Source of the DNA: RI-153 sp963721725
GTDB taxonomy: Bacteria; Chloroflexota; Anaerolineae; Caldilineales; Caldilineaceae
Assembly (NCBI GenBank): GCA_963721725.1
Contig: CAVRLX010000015.1
Coordinates: forward strand, 1 to 64,000
DNA: 64,000 nt
Reading direction: 5' to 3'
The notes under the pieces were generated by a model, which searched no databases, was not told the origin of the DNA, and saw only the letters and a list, made by a program, of their open reading frames with translations. The position numbers and the translations under genes are program-made. This document shows positions 10,178-17,401 of this stretch, in pieces. Position 1 is the stretch's first letter; every line of letters begins with the position of its first letter.

Positions 10178-11530
10178 CTAAAATCGTACTTCACCTTCAC
10201 GCTGGCCGAAGTTGATGCGTAGATCGGCGGCCAGCGTGGCTGTCTGGCCGGGCTGCACTTCGTGCATAGAGCCGTTGCGGTCATGGCTCACCCACTTTTG
10301 GCCGGATAGGTTACGCAGGCCCCAGATTTCGGGTGTGCGTGGATGTTGCACGATCTGGGCCAGGGGCTGGGTGAAATTGTACTGTTTATTTTCGTCCAGA
10401 TGGTGGGCATAGAGTTGGGTGTCGTGGTTGAGCATCACCACCGCGCGGCCCAGCCGTATGCGCGGTGGCAGGCGATGTGGTTCGCGACACGACCAGCATT
10501 GACGCTGGGTGGGATCTGCTGTCTGCTGTAGCCCTTCCACATCATAGAAATTTTCGGACCCACAGTGGGTGCAATAGAAGATGGCATCGCGCAGACGCAC
10601 CAACGCCGCCCGCCATTCGCTTTCGCGCACACGGCCATGCACGGGATCGCGCAGGCCATCGCTGAAGGCGCGCACAAAGAGCGTGCGTAAAAAGGCGGGG
10701 TAGATGGGCCAAAAGGCCAGGGCATTGTCGTGATAGCCGGCGATGGGCCGGTTGCGATCATCGTTGGGATCAAAAATGAAGATCGGATCTGTGCCGTAGA
10801 GTCGAGTCATGGCGGGCAGATCAAAGCAGCGAATTTCGGCCTCGCGTGCGCCTTCCAGCGGGTGATGGTTAACCAGCATGTAAAAAAGCAACACAGCCAG
10901 CGAGAAAAGATCAGTATGTACACTGGGCACAGCCTCGCCGCGCACAATCTCTGGGGCCATGAAGCGCGCTGTGCCGCCAATGCCGCCGCTGCTGCGCGCA
11001 TCCACACCTACATTGTCGTTGTCACAAATGCGCACCTCGCCACTGGCGGGATCGAAAAAGACGTTGCCAAAGGAGATGTCCCGATAGCACAGCCCTTTGG
11101 CGTGCAAATGCAGATAACTGTGGGCCAACTCAAATCCAGCAGTGATCAGGGTGCGAAAAGTGGGTTCCACACGCCGCATCACCAGATCGACAATCCCCAC
11201 AAAGCGGCTTTCGCGCAGGGGCATCACATAGCCGAATCCGGCGGTGTTGCCCCCCTCCACCATCTCTTGCGGCCAAAGGAAACGGTCGCTGGGTGCGCCC
11301 GCCGTCATTGCGCTTTCCAGCCGTTCGCGCAGGGCTGGGTCCTGGCGCAAATAGTGGGGAAAGAACCATTTCAGCGCCATAGGCGTGCCGGGCTGGCGGC
11401 TGGCGGGATCGCCCATGCCGACTTCGTAGACTTCGCCCTGTCCGCCGCCGCCGATAAAGCGGTTCACGGTACAAGACAGCCCTGATGTTTTTGCGCTGAC
11501 AGTTTGTCCAGGCTGGAGGAGTTGGTTCAT
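10178..11530 (-). CDS. Serine/threonine protein kinase with C-terminal zinc ribbon (TerY-P type)
   Basis: Cytosolic kinase of 450 residues. The Gly-rich loop is IGGGGQGEVYEVG (26-38), with ATP-binding Lys54 (MALKWF). The catalytic loop is YRDISFGNVF with Asp151 and Asn156. The metal-binding segment reads CDNDNVG (169-175) in place of DFG, and the APE motif is MAPEIVRG. After the kinase domain comes a four-Cys zinc ribbon (CTHC near 319, CWSC near 348) and a C-terminal beta-rich region (365-450). A kinase with a zinc ribbon near a PP2C phosphatase and a TerY-like VWA protein is the hallmark of the TerY-P triad in tellurite/stress (Ter) systems. Here those partners lie upstream on the same strand, separated by a toxin-antitoxin pair. 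No extra domain replaces the usual HRD lysine; the residue after DI is Ser. Confidence 0.87.
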   Translation of the reverse strand: MNQLLQPGQTVSAKTSGLSCTVNRFIGGGGQGEVYEVGMGDPASRQPGTPMALKWFFPHYLRQDPALRERLESAMTAGAPSDRFLWPQEMVEGGNTAGFGYVMPLRESRFVGIVDLVMRRVEPTFRTLITAGFELAHSYLHLHAKGLCYRDISFGNVFFDPASGEVRICDNDNVGVDARSSGGIGGTARFMAPEIVRGEAVPSVHTDLFSLAVLLFYMLVNHHPLEGAREAEIRCFDLPAMTRLYGTDPIFIFDPNDDRNRPIAGYHDNALAFWPIYPAFLRTLFVRAFSDGLRDPVHGRVRESEWRAALVRLRDAIFYCTHCGSENFYDVEGLQQTADPTQRQCWSCREPHRLPPRIRLGRAVVMLNHDTQLYAHHLDENKQYNFTQPLAQIVQHPRTPEIWGLRNLSGQKWVSHDRNGSMHEVQPGQTATLAADLRINFGQREGEVRF

Positions 11531-11635
11531 GAATTATTGAGTATCTCGAAATCGATCTGGGAATGCATTTAGATTATGGTATTATCGCGCTATACAAGAA
11601 ACCTGCAAAGATTTTCCATTTCTACACTAAGCATC

Positions 11636-11683
11636 GCTACAACGGAACCTTTTCGGCTCTTTGAAAAATCTCCTTGTGTGCTG
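11636..11683 (+). repeat. Dispersed hairpin repeat family 1, copy A (left arm degenerate)
   Basis: Shares GGCTCTTTGAAAAAT followed by TCCTTGTGTGCTG with three other spacer copies (13731-13790, 26735-26789, 39861-39920). Its left arm is less conserved than in the others. It sits just upstream of the toxin-antitoxin pair. Confidence 0.75.
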
Positions 11684-11718
11684 CTGTGACGTATATCTGT
11701 GGTGGAAAGGCGGACAAA

Positions 11719-12009
11719 GTGACACAACAGATCATCATTACGGCAGAGACAGCCGTTGCCCTGCGCCCGTTGGTTGAATCGGCCATTCAGAACGAGTTAA
11801 AAAGTTTGAAGTTTGGCATTCAGCGAACACAAGAACGGCTACGGTTATTTGAAGAAGCATACCATCTATCCACACAGGCATTTGAAGAGAAATTTCAGCA
11901 TGGGGCCTTAGCTGAATCGCTGGATTTCATTGAGTGGTTTGGCGAGATCAAGACGTTGCACCTGCTCCGCTCTCAAGAGGATGCGCTCCGCAAAGCCCAA
12001 TTACAATGA
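11719..12009 (+). CDS. Small partner of the TumE-like protein, putative antitoxin
   Basis: A 96-residue, charged, mostly helical protein (residues ~30-80 look like a coiled coil: ELKSLKFGIQRTQERLRLFE). I chose the GTG at 11719 because a GGAAAGG-type ribosome site lies 9-16 bases upstream. An earlier in-frame GTG at 11674 lies inside a dispersed repeat. Its TGA overlaps the ATG of the next gene (ATGA), so the two are translationally coupled. Small helical proteins preceding TumE-family genes are typically annotated as the antitoxin; here that role is inferred from position only. Confidence 0.65.
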   Translation: MTQQIIITAETAVALRPLVESAIQNELKSLKFGIQRTQERLRLFEEAYHLSTQAFEEKFQHGALAESLDFIEWFGEIKTLHLLRSQEDALRKAQLQ

Positions 12010-12392
12010 ATGTTGATCAATACTTTCAGGCCATACAAGCACTCCTGGCTGAAAGTGAGGTTATCTTATCGCACAGTATGACCTATGATAAACGTAGCTA
12101 TTCTGTTGGATTTGTGCGCGGCGATATCTACTTTAGAGATGCCTCACTGCTGCACATTCGCGAGTTTGTGAATATCATTGAGGGCGTAGTAGAGCGCTAC
12201 ATGTACGTCTATCACTATCAAACCGCAGCCGCAGACCTAATCTTCCGCTACGACAATACGCCGCACTTCCCCAATCTGGGTGGCTTTCCCCACCATAAAC
12301 ATACTGAGCAGGAGTCAAATGTAGAACCTGCTGCCCCACCAGATTTGACAGCAGTTCTAGATGAGATCCGCCGTCTGCTCCCCGATCCATAG
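12006..12392 (+). CDS. TumE-family toxin-like protein (DUF6516 type)
   Basis: 128 residues. It shows the family pattern: an N-terminal two-strand/helix region, then YVYHYQTAAADLIFRYDN followed by PHF and FPHHKHTE near residues 60-100. The conserved Tyr, Arg-Tyr-Asp-Asn and His cluster suggest a metal- or nucleic-acid-binding active site. The family is annotated as a toxin-antitoxin component, but I know of no certain biochemical activity. The start overlaps the previous stop codon (ATGA). It is convergent with the Nudix gene (8-bp gap). The pair sits between the two halves of the TerY-P set, so it is either a linked stress effector or an insertion. Confidence 0.75.
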   Translation: MNVDQYFQAIQALLAESEVILSHSMTYDKRSYSVGFVRGDIYFRDASLLHIREFVNIIEGVVERYMYVYHYQTAAADLIFRYDNTPHFPNLGGFPHHKHTEQESNVEPAAPPDLTAVLDEIRRLLPDP

Positions 12393-12400
12393 AATCAAGC

Positions 12401-12847
12401 TTATACCTCTGTCCGCGCCGCTTCGGCCCGTTGAATACTCTGTGCAATCCACGGCCTTGTGCGCGGATGAGCCAGGATCTCGTCCGCCGTCATCCAATAG
12501 ATCGCGTCTACCTCTTCCGGGCGGGTGATGGCAGGCTCACCGGCTTTGTAGCGGCACAGAAAAACAACGTCGATTACTGGTTCGCCGTCGCCAGTGACAA
12601 AGGACTTGCTTTCAAGATAGCGAATATCGTCGTGAACGGTGACGCCGGTCTCCTCTTCGATTTCACGGCGTACATGCGCCTCGAGTATCCCGTCGTTTGT
12701 GCCGGCCTGCTCCACTTTGCCGCCGGGCATGGTCAGCGCGCCCGGTTCGTGGCGCTTAAGATAGCTGCGGATGATCATCAAATAGCGGCCATCTGCGCGG
12801 ACAACCACCCCTTCCACGTTGACAACATACCGTTCAAGCTGATTCAT
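12401..12847 (-). CDS. Nudix hydrolase
   Basis: 148 residues, starting at the ATG at 12847 that leads directly into the first Nudix strand (MNQLERYVVNVEGVVVRADG). The Nudix box is recognisable, GGKVEQAG followed by REIEEETGV, with a spacer about four residues longer than the consensus between the Gly end and the catalytic REIEEE helix. Such enzymes hydrolyse a nucleoside diphosphate linked to another moiety; the substrate cannot be told. The start overlaps the 3' end of the PP2C gene by 14 bp, so it is co-translated with the phosphatase. Ter-type systems have been proposed to involve nucleotide-like metabolites, so a Nudix enzyme here may be functional rather than accidental (inference). Confidence 0.88.
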   Translation of the reverse strand: MNQLERYVVNVEGVVVRADGRYLMIIRSYLKRHEPGALTMPGGKVEQAGTNDGILEAHVRREIEEETGVTVHDDIRYLESKSFVTGDGEPVIDVVFLCRYKAGEPAITRPEEVDAIYWMTADEILAHPRTRPWIAQSIQRAEAARTEV

Positions 12848-13703
12848 GGGGCTTGACCTCCCACAGAGCAAGGGCAGCCGTGATATCGTCGCCGCTGCCC
12901 GACGCCGAAGTATCTTGCAACCAGCCGGGTAATTGCGCCGCCACAGGTTCGACGCCTTCTTGCCGCAACAGATGCAATAGATCGGCCCCCACTTGTTGAA
13001 ACGCCCTGTCGTCCACAAACGAATTGGCGTAGCCATCGGTGGAGAGCATAACCAGCGCCGGGGCGGATTCCACCACAGGTTGAAAACAAATGCGCACGTT
13101 GTGCCAGGCTTGGGGGCTGCACAATGAGGTTGTTTCGTTGCCCAACAGTCGAGTATCTATGGGCAGCGGCGGGCGGGTGACTTCGCCCGTCGCCGAGACG
13201 GTAAGCATGTCGCCGTCGCCCAGTTGTACATAAAGATGAAACCAGGGAGTCAACAGGGCAGCCAACAGGGTAGCACCATAGGCTTGAACCGGATCAACGG
13301 CTTCTTTTTTTTGCCCTCTCAAAAAGATCTGGCGTTCCGCCTCGATCAACGGACAGCGCCGCAAATGGCGTTCCACGCGCGTGCGCCAGCGCCGCACCAA
13401 GACCTTGGGCAGCCACTCTTCACAGGCCCGCTTCCACTGGCTAAGATTGGTGCTGTCGTCCACAGGCAGCGCAGAAAGAACTCACCGCGTCAAAATGTCT
13501 GTGATGGCGCGCACGGCATACCACGCGCCGATCCCGCTGCGCACATAACGCGGCCCGCCATGCCCATCGGCCACGGCCAAGACCATCTCTGCGGCGCGCC
13601 CGCTGCGCGGTCGCCAATAGAGCGCATCTTGATTAGGGCGATCCAAGCGGACATGGGTTGCACCCCGTACGCTGGCCCCCACCACCCGCCACATGCCATC
13701 CAT
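12834..13703 (-). CDS. PP2C-type protein phosphatase, split by an in-frame TGA
   Basis: Metal-dependent Ser/Thr phosphatase, expected to reverse the action of the neighbouring kinase. The ATG at 13703 has a GGAGGG site five bases upstream. The N-terminal part carries RPNQDALYW and VADGHGG (metal-binding Asp), and the C-terminal part carries LSTDGYANSF and SGSGDDITAAL, the distal metal site. The two parts lie in the same frame, separated only by a TGA at 13482-13484 after residue ~73. Together they make a normal PP2C of about 288 residues. No frame change is needed, so a single-base substitution (for example TGA for CGA or TGG) is the simplest explanation. If real, the stop would inactivate the phosphatase. 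A GTG at 13463 could restart translation but would lack the first motifs. Confidence 0.8.
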
Positions 13704-13730
13704 CAACACCCTCCCCGGCTGGCTATCCTA

Positions 13731-13790
13731 AGCAGCGCCACAAAGGAACAGTTTTTGCTCTTTGAAAAATGTCCTTGTGTGCTGGTGCAG
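13731..13790 (+). repeat. Dispersed hairpin repeat family 1, copy B
   Basis: Begins AGCAGCGCCACAAAGGAACA, has the core GCTCTTTGAAAAAT and ends GTCCTTGTGTGCTG. The CACAAAGGA and TCCTTGTGTG arms pair imperfectly. It fills the 99-bp gap between the TerY-like gene and the phosphatase gene. Confidence 0.85.
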
Positions 13791-13802
13791 AGTATAGATG
13801 GA

Positions 13803-14505
13803 TTACCACACATCGTTGGGATCGGTGATAGGCGCGGCGTCGGGGATGGGCGGCAGCGGCACGTTGGACCGGCTCGCCTGATCCACAGTCTGGCTGCTGG
13901 GCGAAGAAGCCGATTGCAGCACGGCGGTGGAGACCCAACGGATATACTTGACCAGCGACTCGGCGTTGTTCGGCGCGTAGCGGTTCCAGTTCCGGGTGGC
14001 CGATAAAGCGTTGCAATGGATCTTTGTCGGCGTCGTCTCCAATCGCAATGGCAATCCGCACAGCTTTTTTGCCCCACGGCTGATCCATCAACGCGCGCAA
14101 CCCGCTGCCAAAATCATCGGTGGGCTTGCCATCGGAGATCAAGACAAGCACCGGCGGCAGCGCCCGCTGCGGCATTGCGTCTGGCCGCAATTGATCGGCC
14201 ACAAGTTGCAGCGCCTTGCCCATGTCCGTATGCCCGTCGGCTTCCAGATCGTCCCAGCGGAAGCTGGCAACCGGTGTGGGATGGGCAATATGCCACTGTG
14301 CGCCGTTGGAAAATTTGACGGCGCGTACCATGACCTGAGCGTTGGGATTTTCCGCAGCCACGCGCCCCATGTGCGGGATCACCTCGCGGATGGCGTTGTT
14401 GAGCGCTTGCACCTTGCCGCCGTGGCCCATCGAGCCAGAGCAGTCGGCAATCCAGATAAAATGGAGCGGGCGGCTGGCGAGTGCGCCGCCGGGAAGGTTG
14501 GGCAT
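13803..14505 (-). CDS. TerY-like von Willebrand factor A protein (one frameshift)
   Basis: VWA-domain protein of the TerY type, the third member of the kinase/phosphatase/VWA triad. The ATG at 14505 is preceded by a strong GGAGGA site. The MIDAS metal site is complete: DCSGSMG near residue 20, GHTDMGKAL near 95, and ISDGKPTDDFG near 125. TerY hallmark text follows (IAIAIGDDADKDPLQRFI). Near 13975-13985 the frame changes. The continuation reads NNAESLVKYIRWVSTAV, which matches the TerY C-terminal helix, and ends PITDPNDVW at 13803. About 234 residues in total. A repeat (13731-13790) separates it from PP2C. Predicted role: scaffold or sensor in a phosphorylation-controlled stress response. Confidence 0.88.
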
Positions 14506-14534
14506 GGGGATCCTCCGGTAAGGTTTCGTAGAAC

Positions 14535-14606
14535 GGTTGAGACGTGTTGCGTATTCCGTGTTGCCTATTCCGTACGGCTTTACGCAACACGCAGTACGCA
14601 ATACAC
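14535..14606. repeat. Inverted repeat built from GCGTATTCCGTGTTGC-type words
   Basis: GTTGCGTATTCCGTGTTGC on the left is mirrored by GCAACACGCAGTACGCAATAC on the right. The sequence fills the gap between mvaD and the TerY-like gene. A relative (TTGCGTACTTCGTATTC and AATCCGCAGTACGTAT) lies at 59905-59952. Confidence 0.65.
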
Positions 14607-15596
14607 CTAAAACAGATGTTCATCCAGTCGTTGCGGACCGGGACCGGGTCGGCTGACGATGATCTGTTCTACAGCGCTGATGGCCGAAAGCCGCTTTTCG
14701 ACTTCGCCTGCGCTTGCGGCCTCGCAGATCAGATGCACGTTGGGGCCAGCGTCAATCGTGAAATAGACGGGCAAGCCATCGGCGCGCCACTGTTGTACGG
14801 CCTCTAAAATCACGAGCGTGCCGGGCTGCCAATAGAAAAGACTGGGACGGCTGGTCATCATAATGCTGTGCATAGTAAGGGCGTCGAGTTCGATGATCGG
14901 CCCTAGTCGACCCAGATTGCGCTCGGCAATGGCAGCGCGCACTTCTTCCAGCCAGCCGCCGACGTAATCGGTGCGGGCATCGACCAGCGGGCTGCTCAAG
15001 GCCAAGAGGTGACCATTGGCGCTGCTCACTTTTTTCTCGGCGCTGCTGACCACGGCCACAATGTCGCGGAGCGCCCAGTGATCGGCTGGATAGAGCTGAT
15101 GGGCCACGCTATCTTCGTCGCCGCTGCCCTTTTGCCATTCCACAAAACCACCAAAGAGACTGCGGCTGGCCGATCCGCTGCCGCGGCGGGCCAACGCCGA
15201 AAGCTGCGTGGCATCTAGATCCAACCCCAACGCCGCGGCCCCGGCCACGGTGAGCGCGGCAAAACCACTGGCCGAGCTGGCAATCCCAGAGGCCATGGGG
15301 AAGTTGTTGTAGCTGGCAACCTGCGCCCGATAGTCCACACCGGCCACGGCGCGCAGCCGATTGAGATGATCGACAAGCCGTTTAGCTTTGGATTCGCTCA
15401 GGTCTTCCCCGTCCAACGTGATCTCGTCTGCGGCCAGCCTGCCCGCTGTGTCCCAAGCCACGGTCGTGGTCGTGTGGGCGTCGGCCAACGTCATGCTGAT
15501 GGAGCTGTTGAGCGGGATGTTAAGGGCCGGATTAGAGACACCCCAATATTTGATAAAGGCAATGTTGCTGCCCACGCGAAAGGTGGTTTTCGTCAT
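14607..15596 (-). CDS. mvaD: Diphosphomevalonate decarboxylase family protein (GHMP fold)
   Basis: ATP-dependent decarboxylase of the mevalonate route to isopentenyl units. The start at 15596 (ATG) has GGAGGGG eight bases upstream. Family marks: VGSNIAFIKYWGVSNP at the N-terminus, LNSSISMTL, the GHMP loop MASGIASSASGFAALTVA near 110, and GSGSASRSLFGGFVEW near 145. The C-terminal part has TMHSIMMTSRPSLFYW and TIDAGPNVHLI. About 329 residues, normal. In the Chloroflexota genus Roseiflexus a close homologue acts on phosphomevalonate, with isopentenyl phosphate kinase completing the route, so that specificity is an alternative here. No other mevalonate gene is nearby. Confidence 0.88.
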   Translation of the reverse strand: MTKTTFRVGSNIAFIKYWGVSNPALNIPLNSSISMTLADAHTTTTVAWDTAGRLAADEITLDGEDLSESKAKRLVDHLNRLRAVAGVDYRAQVASYNNFPMASGIASSASGFAALTVAGAAALGLDLDATQLSALARRGSGSASRSLFGGFVEWQKGSGDEDSVAHQLYPADHWALRDIVAVVSSAEKKVSSANGHLLALSSPLVDARTDYVGGWLEEVRAAIAERNLGRLGPIIELDALTMHSIMMTSRPSLFYWQPGTLVILEAVQQWRADGLPVYFTIDAGPNVHLICEAASAGEVEKRLSAISAVEQIIVSRPGPGPQRLDEHLF

Positions 15597-15600
15597 GTCG

Positions 15601-15708
15601 CCCCTCCAGAGAAACCACAGAGAGCGGAACACAGAGAAAATACTCTCTTCTGAACTCTGTGTTCTCTGTGAGACCCTCTGTGATCTCTGTGGTTTTCCGG
15701 TAATTTTT
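15601..15708. repeat. CACAGAG-type spacer repeat, copy 1
   Basis: An inverted array of CCACAGAGAG, ACACAGAG, CTCTGTGTTCTCTGTGAG and CTCTGTGGTT words fills the spacer between the 101-residue gene and mvaD. A related CCACAGAGGACACAGAG array occurs at 43738-43816. Confidence 0.75.
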
Positions 15709-16010
15709 TAAGAGAGTTCACGGTCGACGAGGCTCTCGAAACGGCGCATGAGATCGTCGATGAGTTCGTCGTGGGCATGAAAATGCACGGTTGTGCCGTC
15801 GTCGGTCTTTTGCATGCGCGCCTTCCAGCCGATGCCCTCCACCATTTCCAGCTTTTCGGCAACGCCGCCGCCCAATTGTTTGAGCAATTTTTCAGCGATT
15901 GGCAACGTCAGGCCGGGAAAATGCAAGGAATCCACGTCATACATGTCATTACTCTGGAAGCGGGGATCATGGTTGTCGTTATCGCCAAAGGATGGGGTGC
16001 TAATCGGCAT
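15708..16010 (-). CDS. Hypothetical protein, about 100 residues
   Basis: No family recognised. The ATG at 16010 has GGAAGGAC about eight bases upstream and starts MPISTPSFGDNDNHDPRF. The protein has a disordered acidic N-terminus, a helix (LPIAEKLLKQLGGG), a short beta stretch with AHDELIDDL, and an Arg-rich end (MRRFESLVDREL). It looks cytosolic and has no membrane segment. It sits between mvaD and the DHH phosphoesterase on the same strand, with 77 bp to the upstream gene, so it may be co-transcribed with either. Confidence 0.6.
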   Translation of the reverse strand: MPISTPSFGDNDNHDPRFQSNDMYDVDSLHFPGLTLPIAEKLLKQLGGGVAEKLEMVEGIGWKARMQKTDDGTTVHFHAHDELIDDLMRRFESLVDRELS

Positions 16011-16087
16011 GGTCAGAGTCCTTCCTAAAAATTGGAGCCAAGTCAGTGTAGTGGAGTATAGCACGCGGCGTGGGGTGTGGAAAGATT

Positions 16088-17268
16088 TTAGTGGTTGCCT
16101 ATGTCCAACAGGGGATCGCCCACCGCCGCAGCCACGCCTAACTCTTTGAGAAAGCGAGGAACCAGGGCGTGCAATTCGGCCACCCGTTCGGCCGGGGTGG
16201 CGTGCGGCAGGTGAATGCGCCCGCCAGCCATGGTATCGTGACCGCCGGCTGTGCCGCTGCGGCCCACAATCGAACGCACAAGCCGCCCCGCGCGCGGATC
16301 CACGGCATCGGTACGAATGGAGATTACAAGCCGATCCTCAAACAGACCGAGACAGATGGCCCAACAGACGTCTTCCAAACGCAGCAGCAGATCGGCGACT
16401 TCCGACGCCATATCCGGGCGCTTCATGTCGAAAAGCAGGCTGATGGCAACATCGCCTTCACAAGGCTGTTGTTCTTTTTGCTCACCTTCATAATCGACCT
16501 TGTGGCGGGCACTGTCACAATGATAGAGCGTGGTATTGTCCAGCGCTTCGCTAATGCTGCGAAAATAGGAGCGCGGCAACTGCACATGTTCGATCTCGTT
16601 GAGCAGATCGGTGTCGATGATATTGCGTAACGCAGAATAGGCCCAGATGTCCAGTGTGTCGGTGTGGCGGCTCAGGCCGGGCGGTCGGATTTGACGCCGT
16701 AAAAGAGCGCAGTTGCCAGCCGGGCATCAATTTCAACGTCGGCCACGGCCAGATATTCGCAGAGCATCGTGGTACATGCCCCAATTTCGGGGCGCACATC
16801 GTGGATCACAGCGCGCACCTGGCTGCGTTTGGGCGGATGGTGGTCGATGGCTAATACAAGATTTTCGGCAGGATATTCTGTGCCATAAAGCAGATGGTTG
16901 CCTGCGCCAGGTTGGGTATCGACCATCAAAATGGCATCATAGGCGGTCAACGCTTCTTCTGCTTCAAAGGTGGGGATACGCATAATATGATCGGCAAACA
17001 GCTCGACCATTGTGCGATTTTCGGCACGGCCAATCAGCCCGCCGTGGGCCAGCGTACAGGCGGCATCGGGCAGATAGTGACGGAAAAGCTGTTCCAGGGC
17101 GCGGCCACTGGCAATGGCGTCGGGGTCGGGGTCATTGTGCAGCAAGATCAACGTATGGGTGCGATCTCGAAGCAGGTCAATCACTCCTTCAATTCGACGT
17201 TCGAGGGCAGTTTTGCGTTGAATTGTGTAGTCAATGGGCAGCGCAAGCTTCGCCAAAGGATGATCCAT
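16088..17268 (-). CDS. DHH/DHHA1 family phosphoesterase (one frameshift)
   Basis: Bacterial DHH-family phosphoesterase; members cleave short RNAs (NrnA-like nano-RNases) or cyclic dinucleotides. The metal-binding motifs are present: HNDPDPDAIASG near residue 45, VDTQPG near 115, and the name-giving IDHHPPKRS near 140. The first frame ends with a stop after GVKSDRPA near 16688. A one-base shift continues as LSRHTDTLDIWAYSA, then LLNEIEHVQLP and the DHHA1 substrate motif GRSGTAGGHDTMAGG, with a stop at 16088. Together about 393 residues, which is family-like. The break is most likely a sequence error. It is divergent from the sulfatase gene. Confidence 0.88.
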
Positions 17269-17330
17269 TTCTCAAGGAGAGGAGGTGGGTGGGGGTATTG
17301 TAACATTAACCGTGCCTTGCCCCAAGTAGA

Positions 17331-17358
17331 TGGACAAAACCGGCACTTTGCATACAAT
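17331..17358 (+). promoter_or_regulatory. Putative sigma-70 promoter of the sulfatase gene
   Basis: TGGACA (17331-17336), a 16-bp spacer, then TACAAT (17353-17358), 43 bases upstream of the sulfatase ATG. AGGA at 17391 is the ribosome site. Confidence 0.5.
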
Positions 17359-17401
17359 AGGCACAGAAACCCTTAATGAACCCACGCCATAGGATACTCT
17401 C

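Noticed and set aside
13482..13484. TGA used as a sense codon genome-wide
   Set aside because: Other genes here (for example nuoJ copy 2 and the TumE partner) end at TGA, and only one gene needs recoding.
9123..14505. Complete tellurite-resistance operon
   Set aside because: TerC, TerD and TerB-like genes are absent; only the TerY-P part is present.
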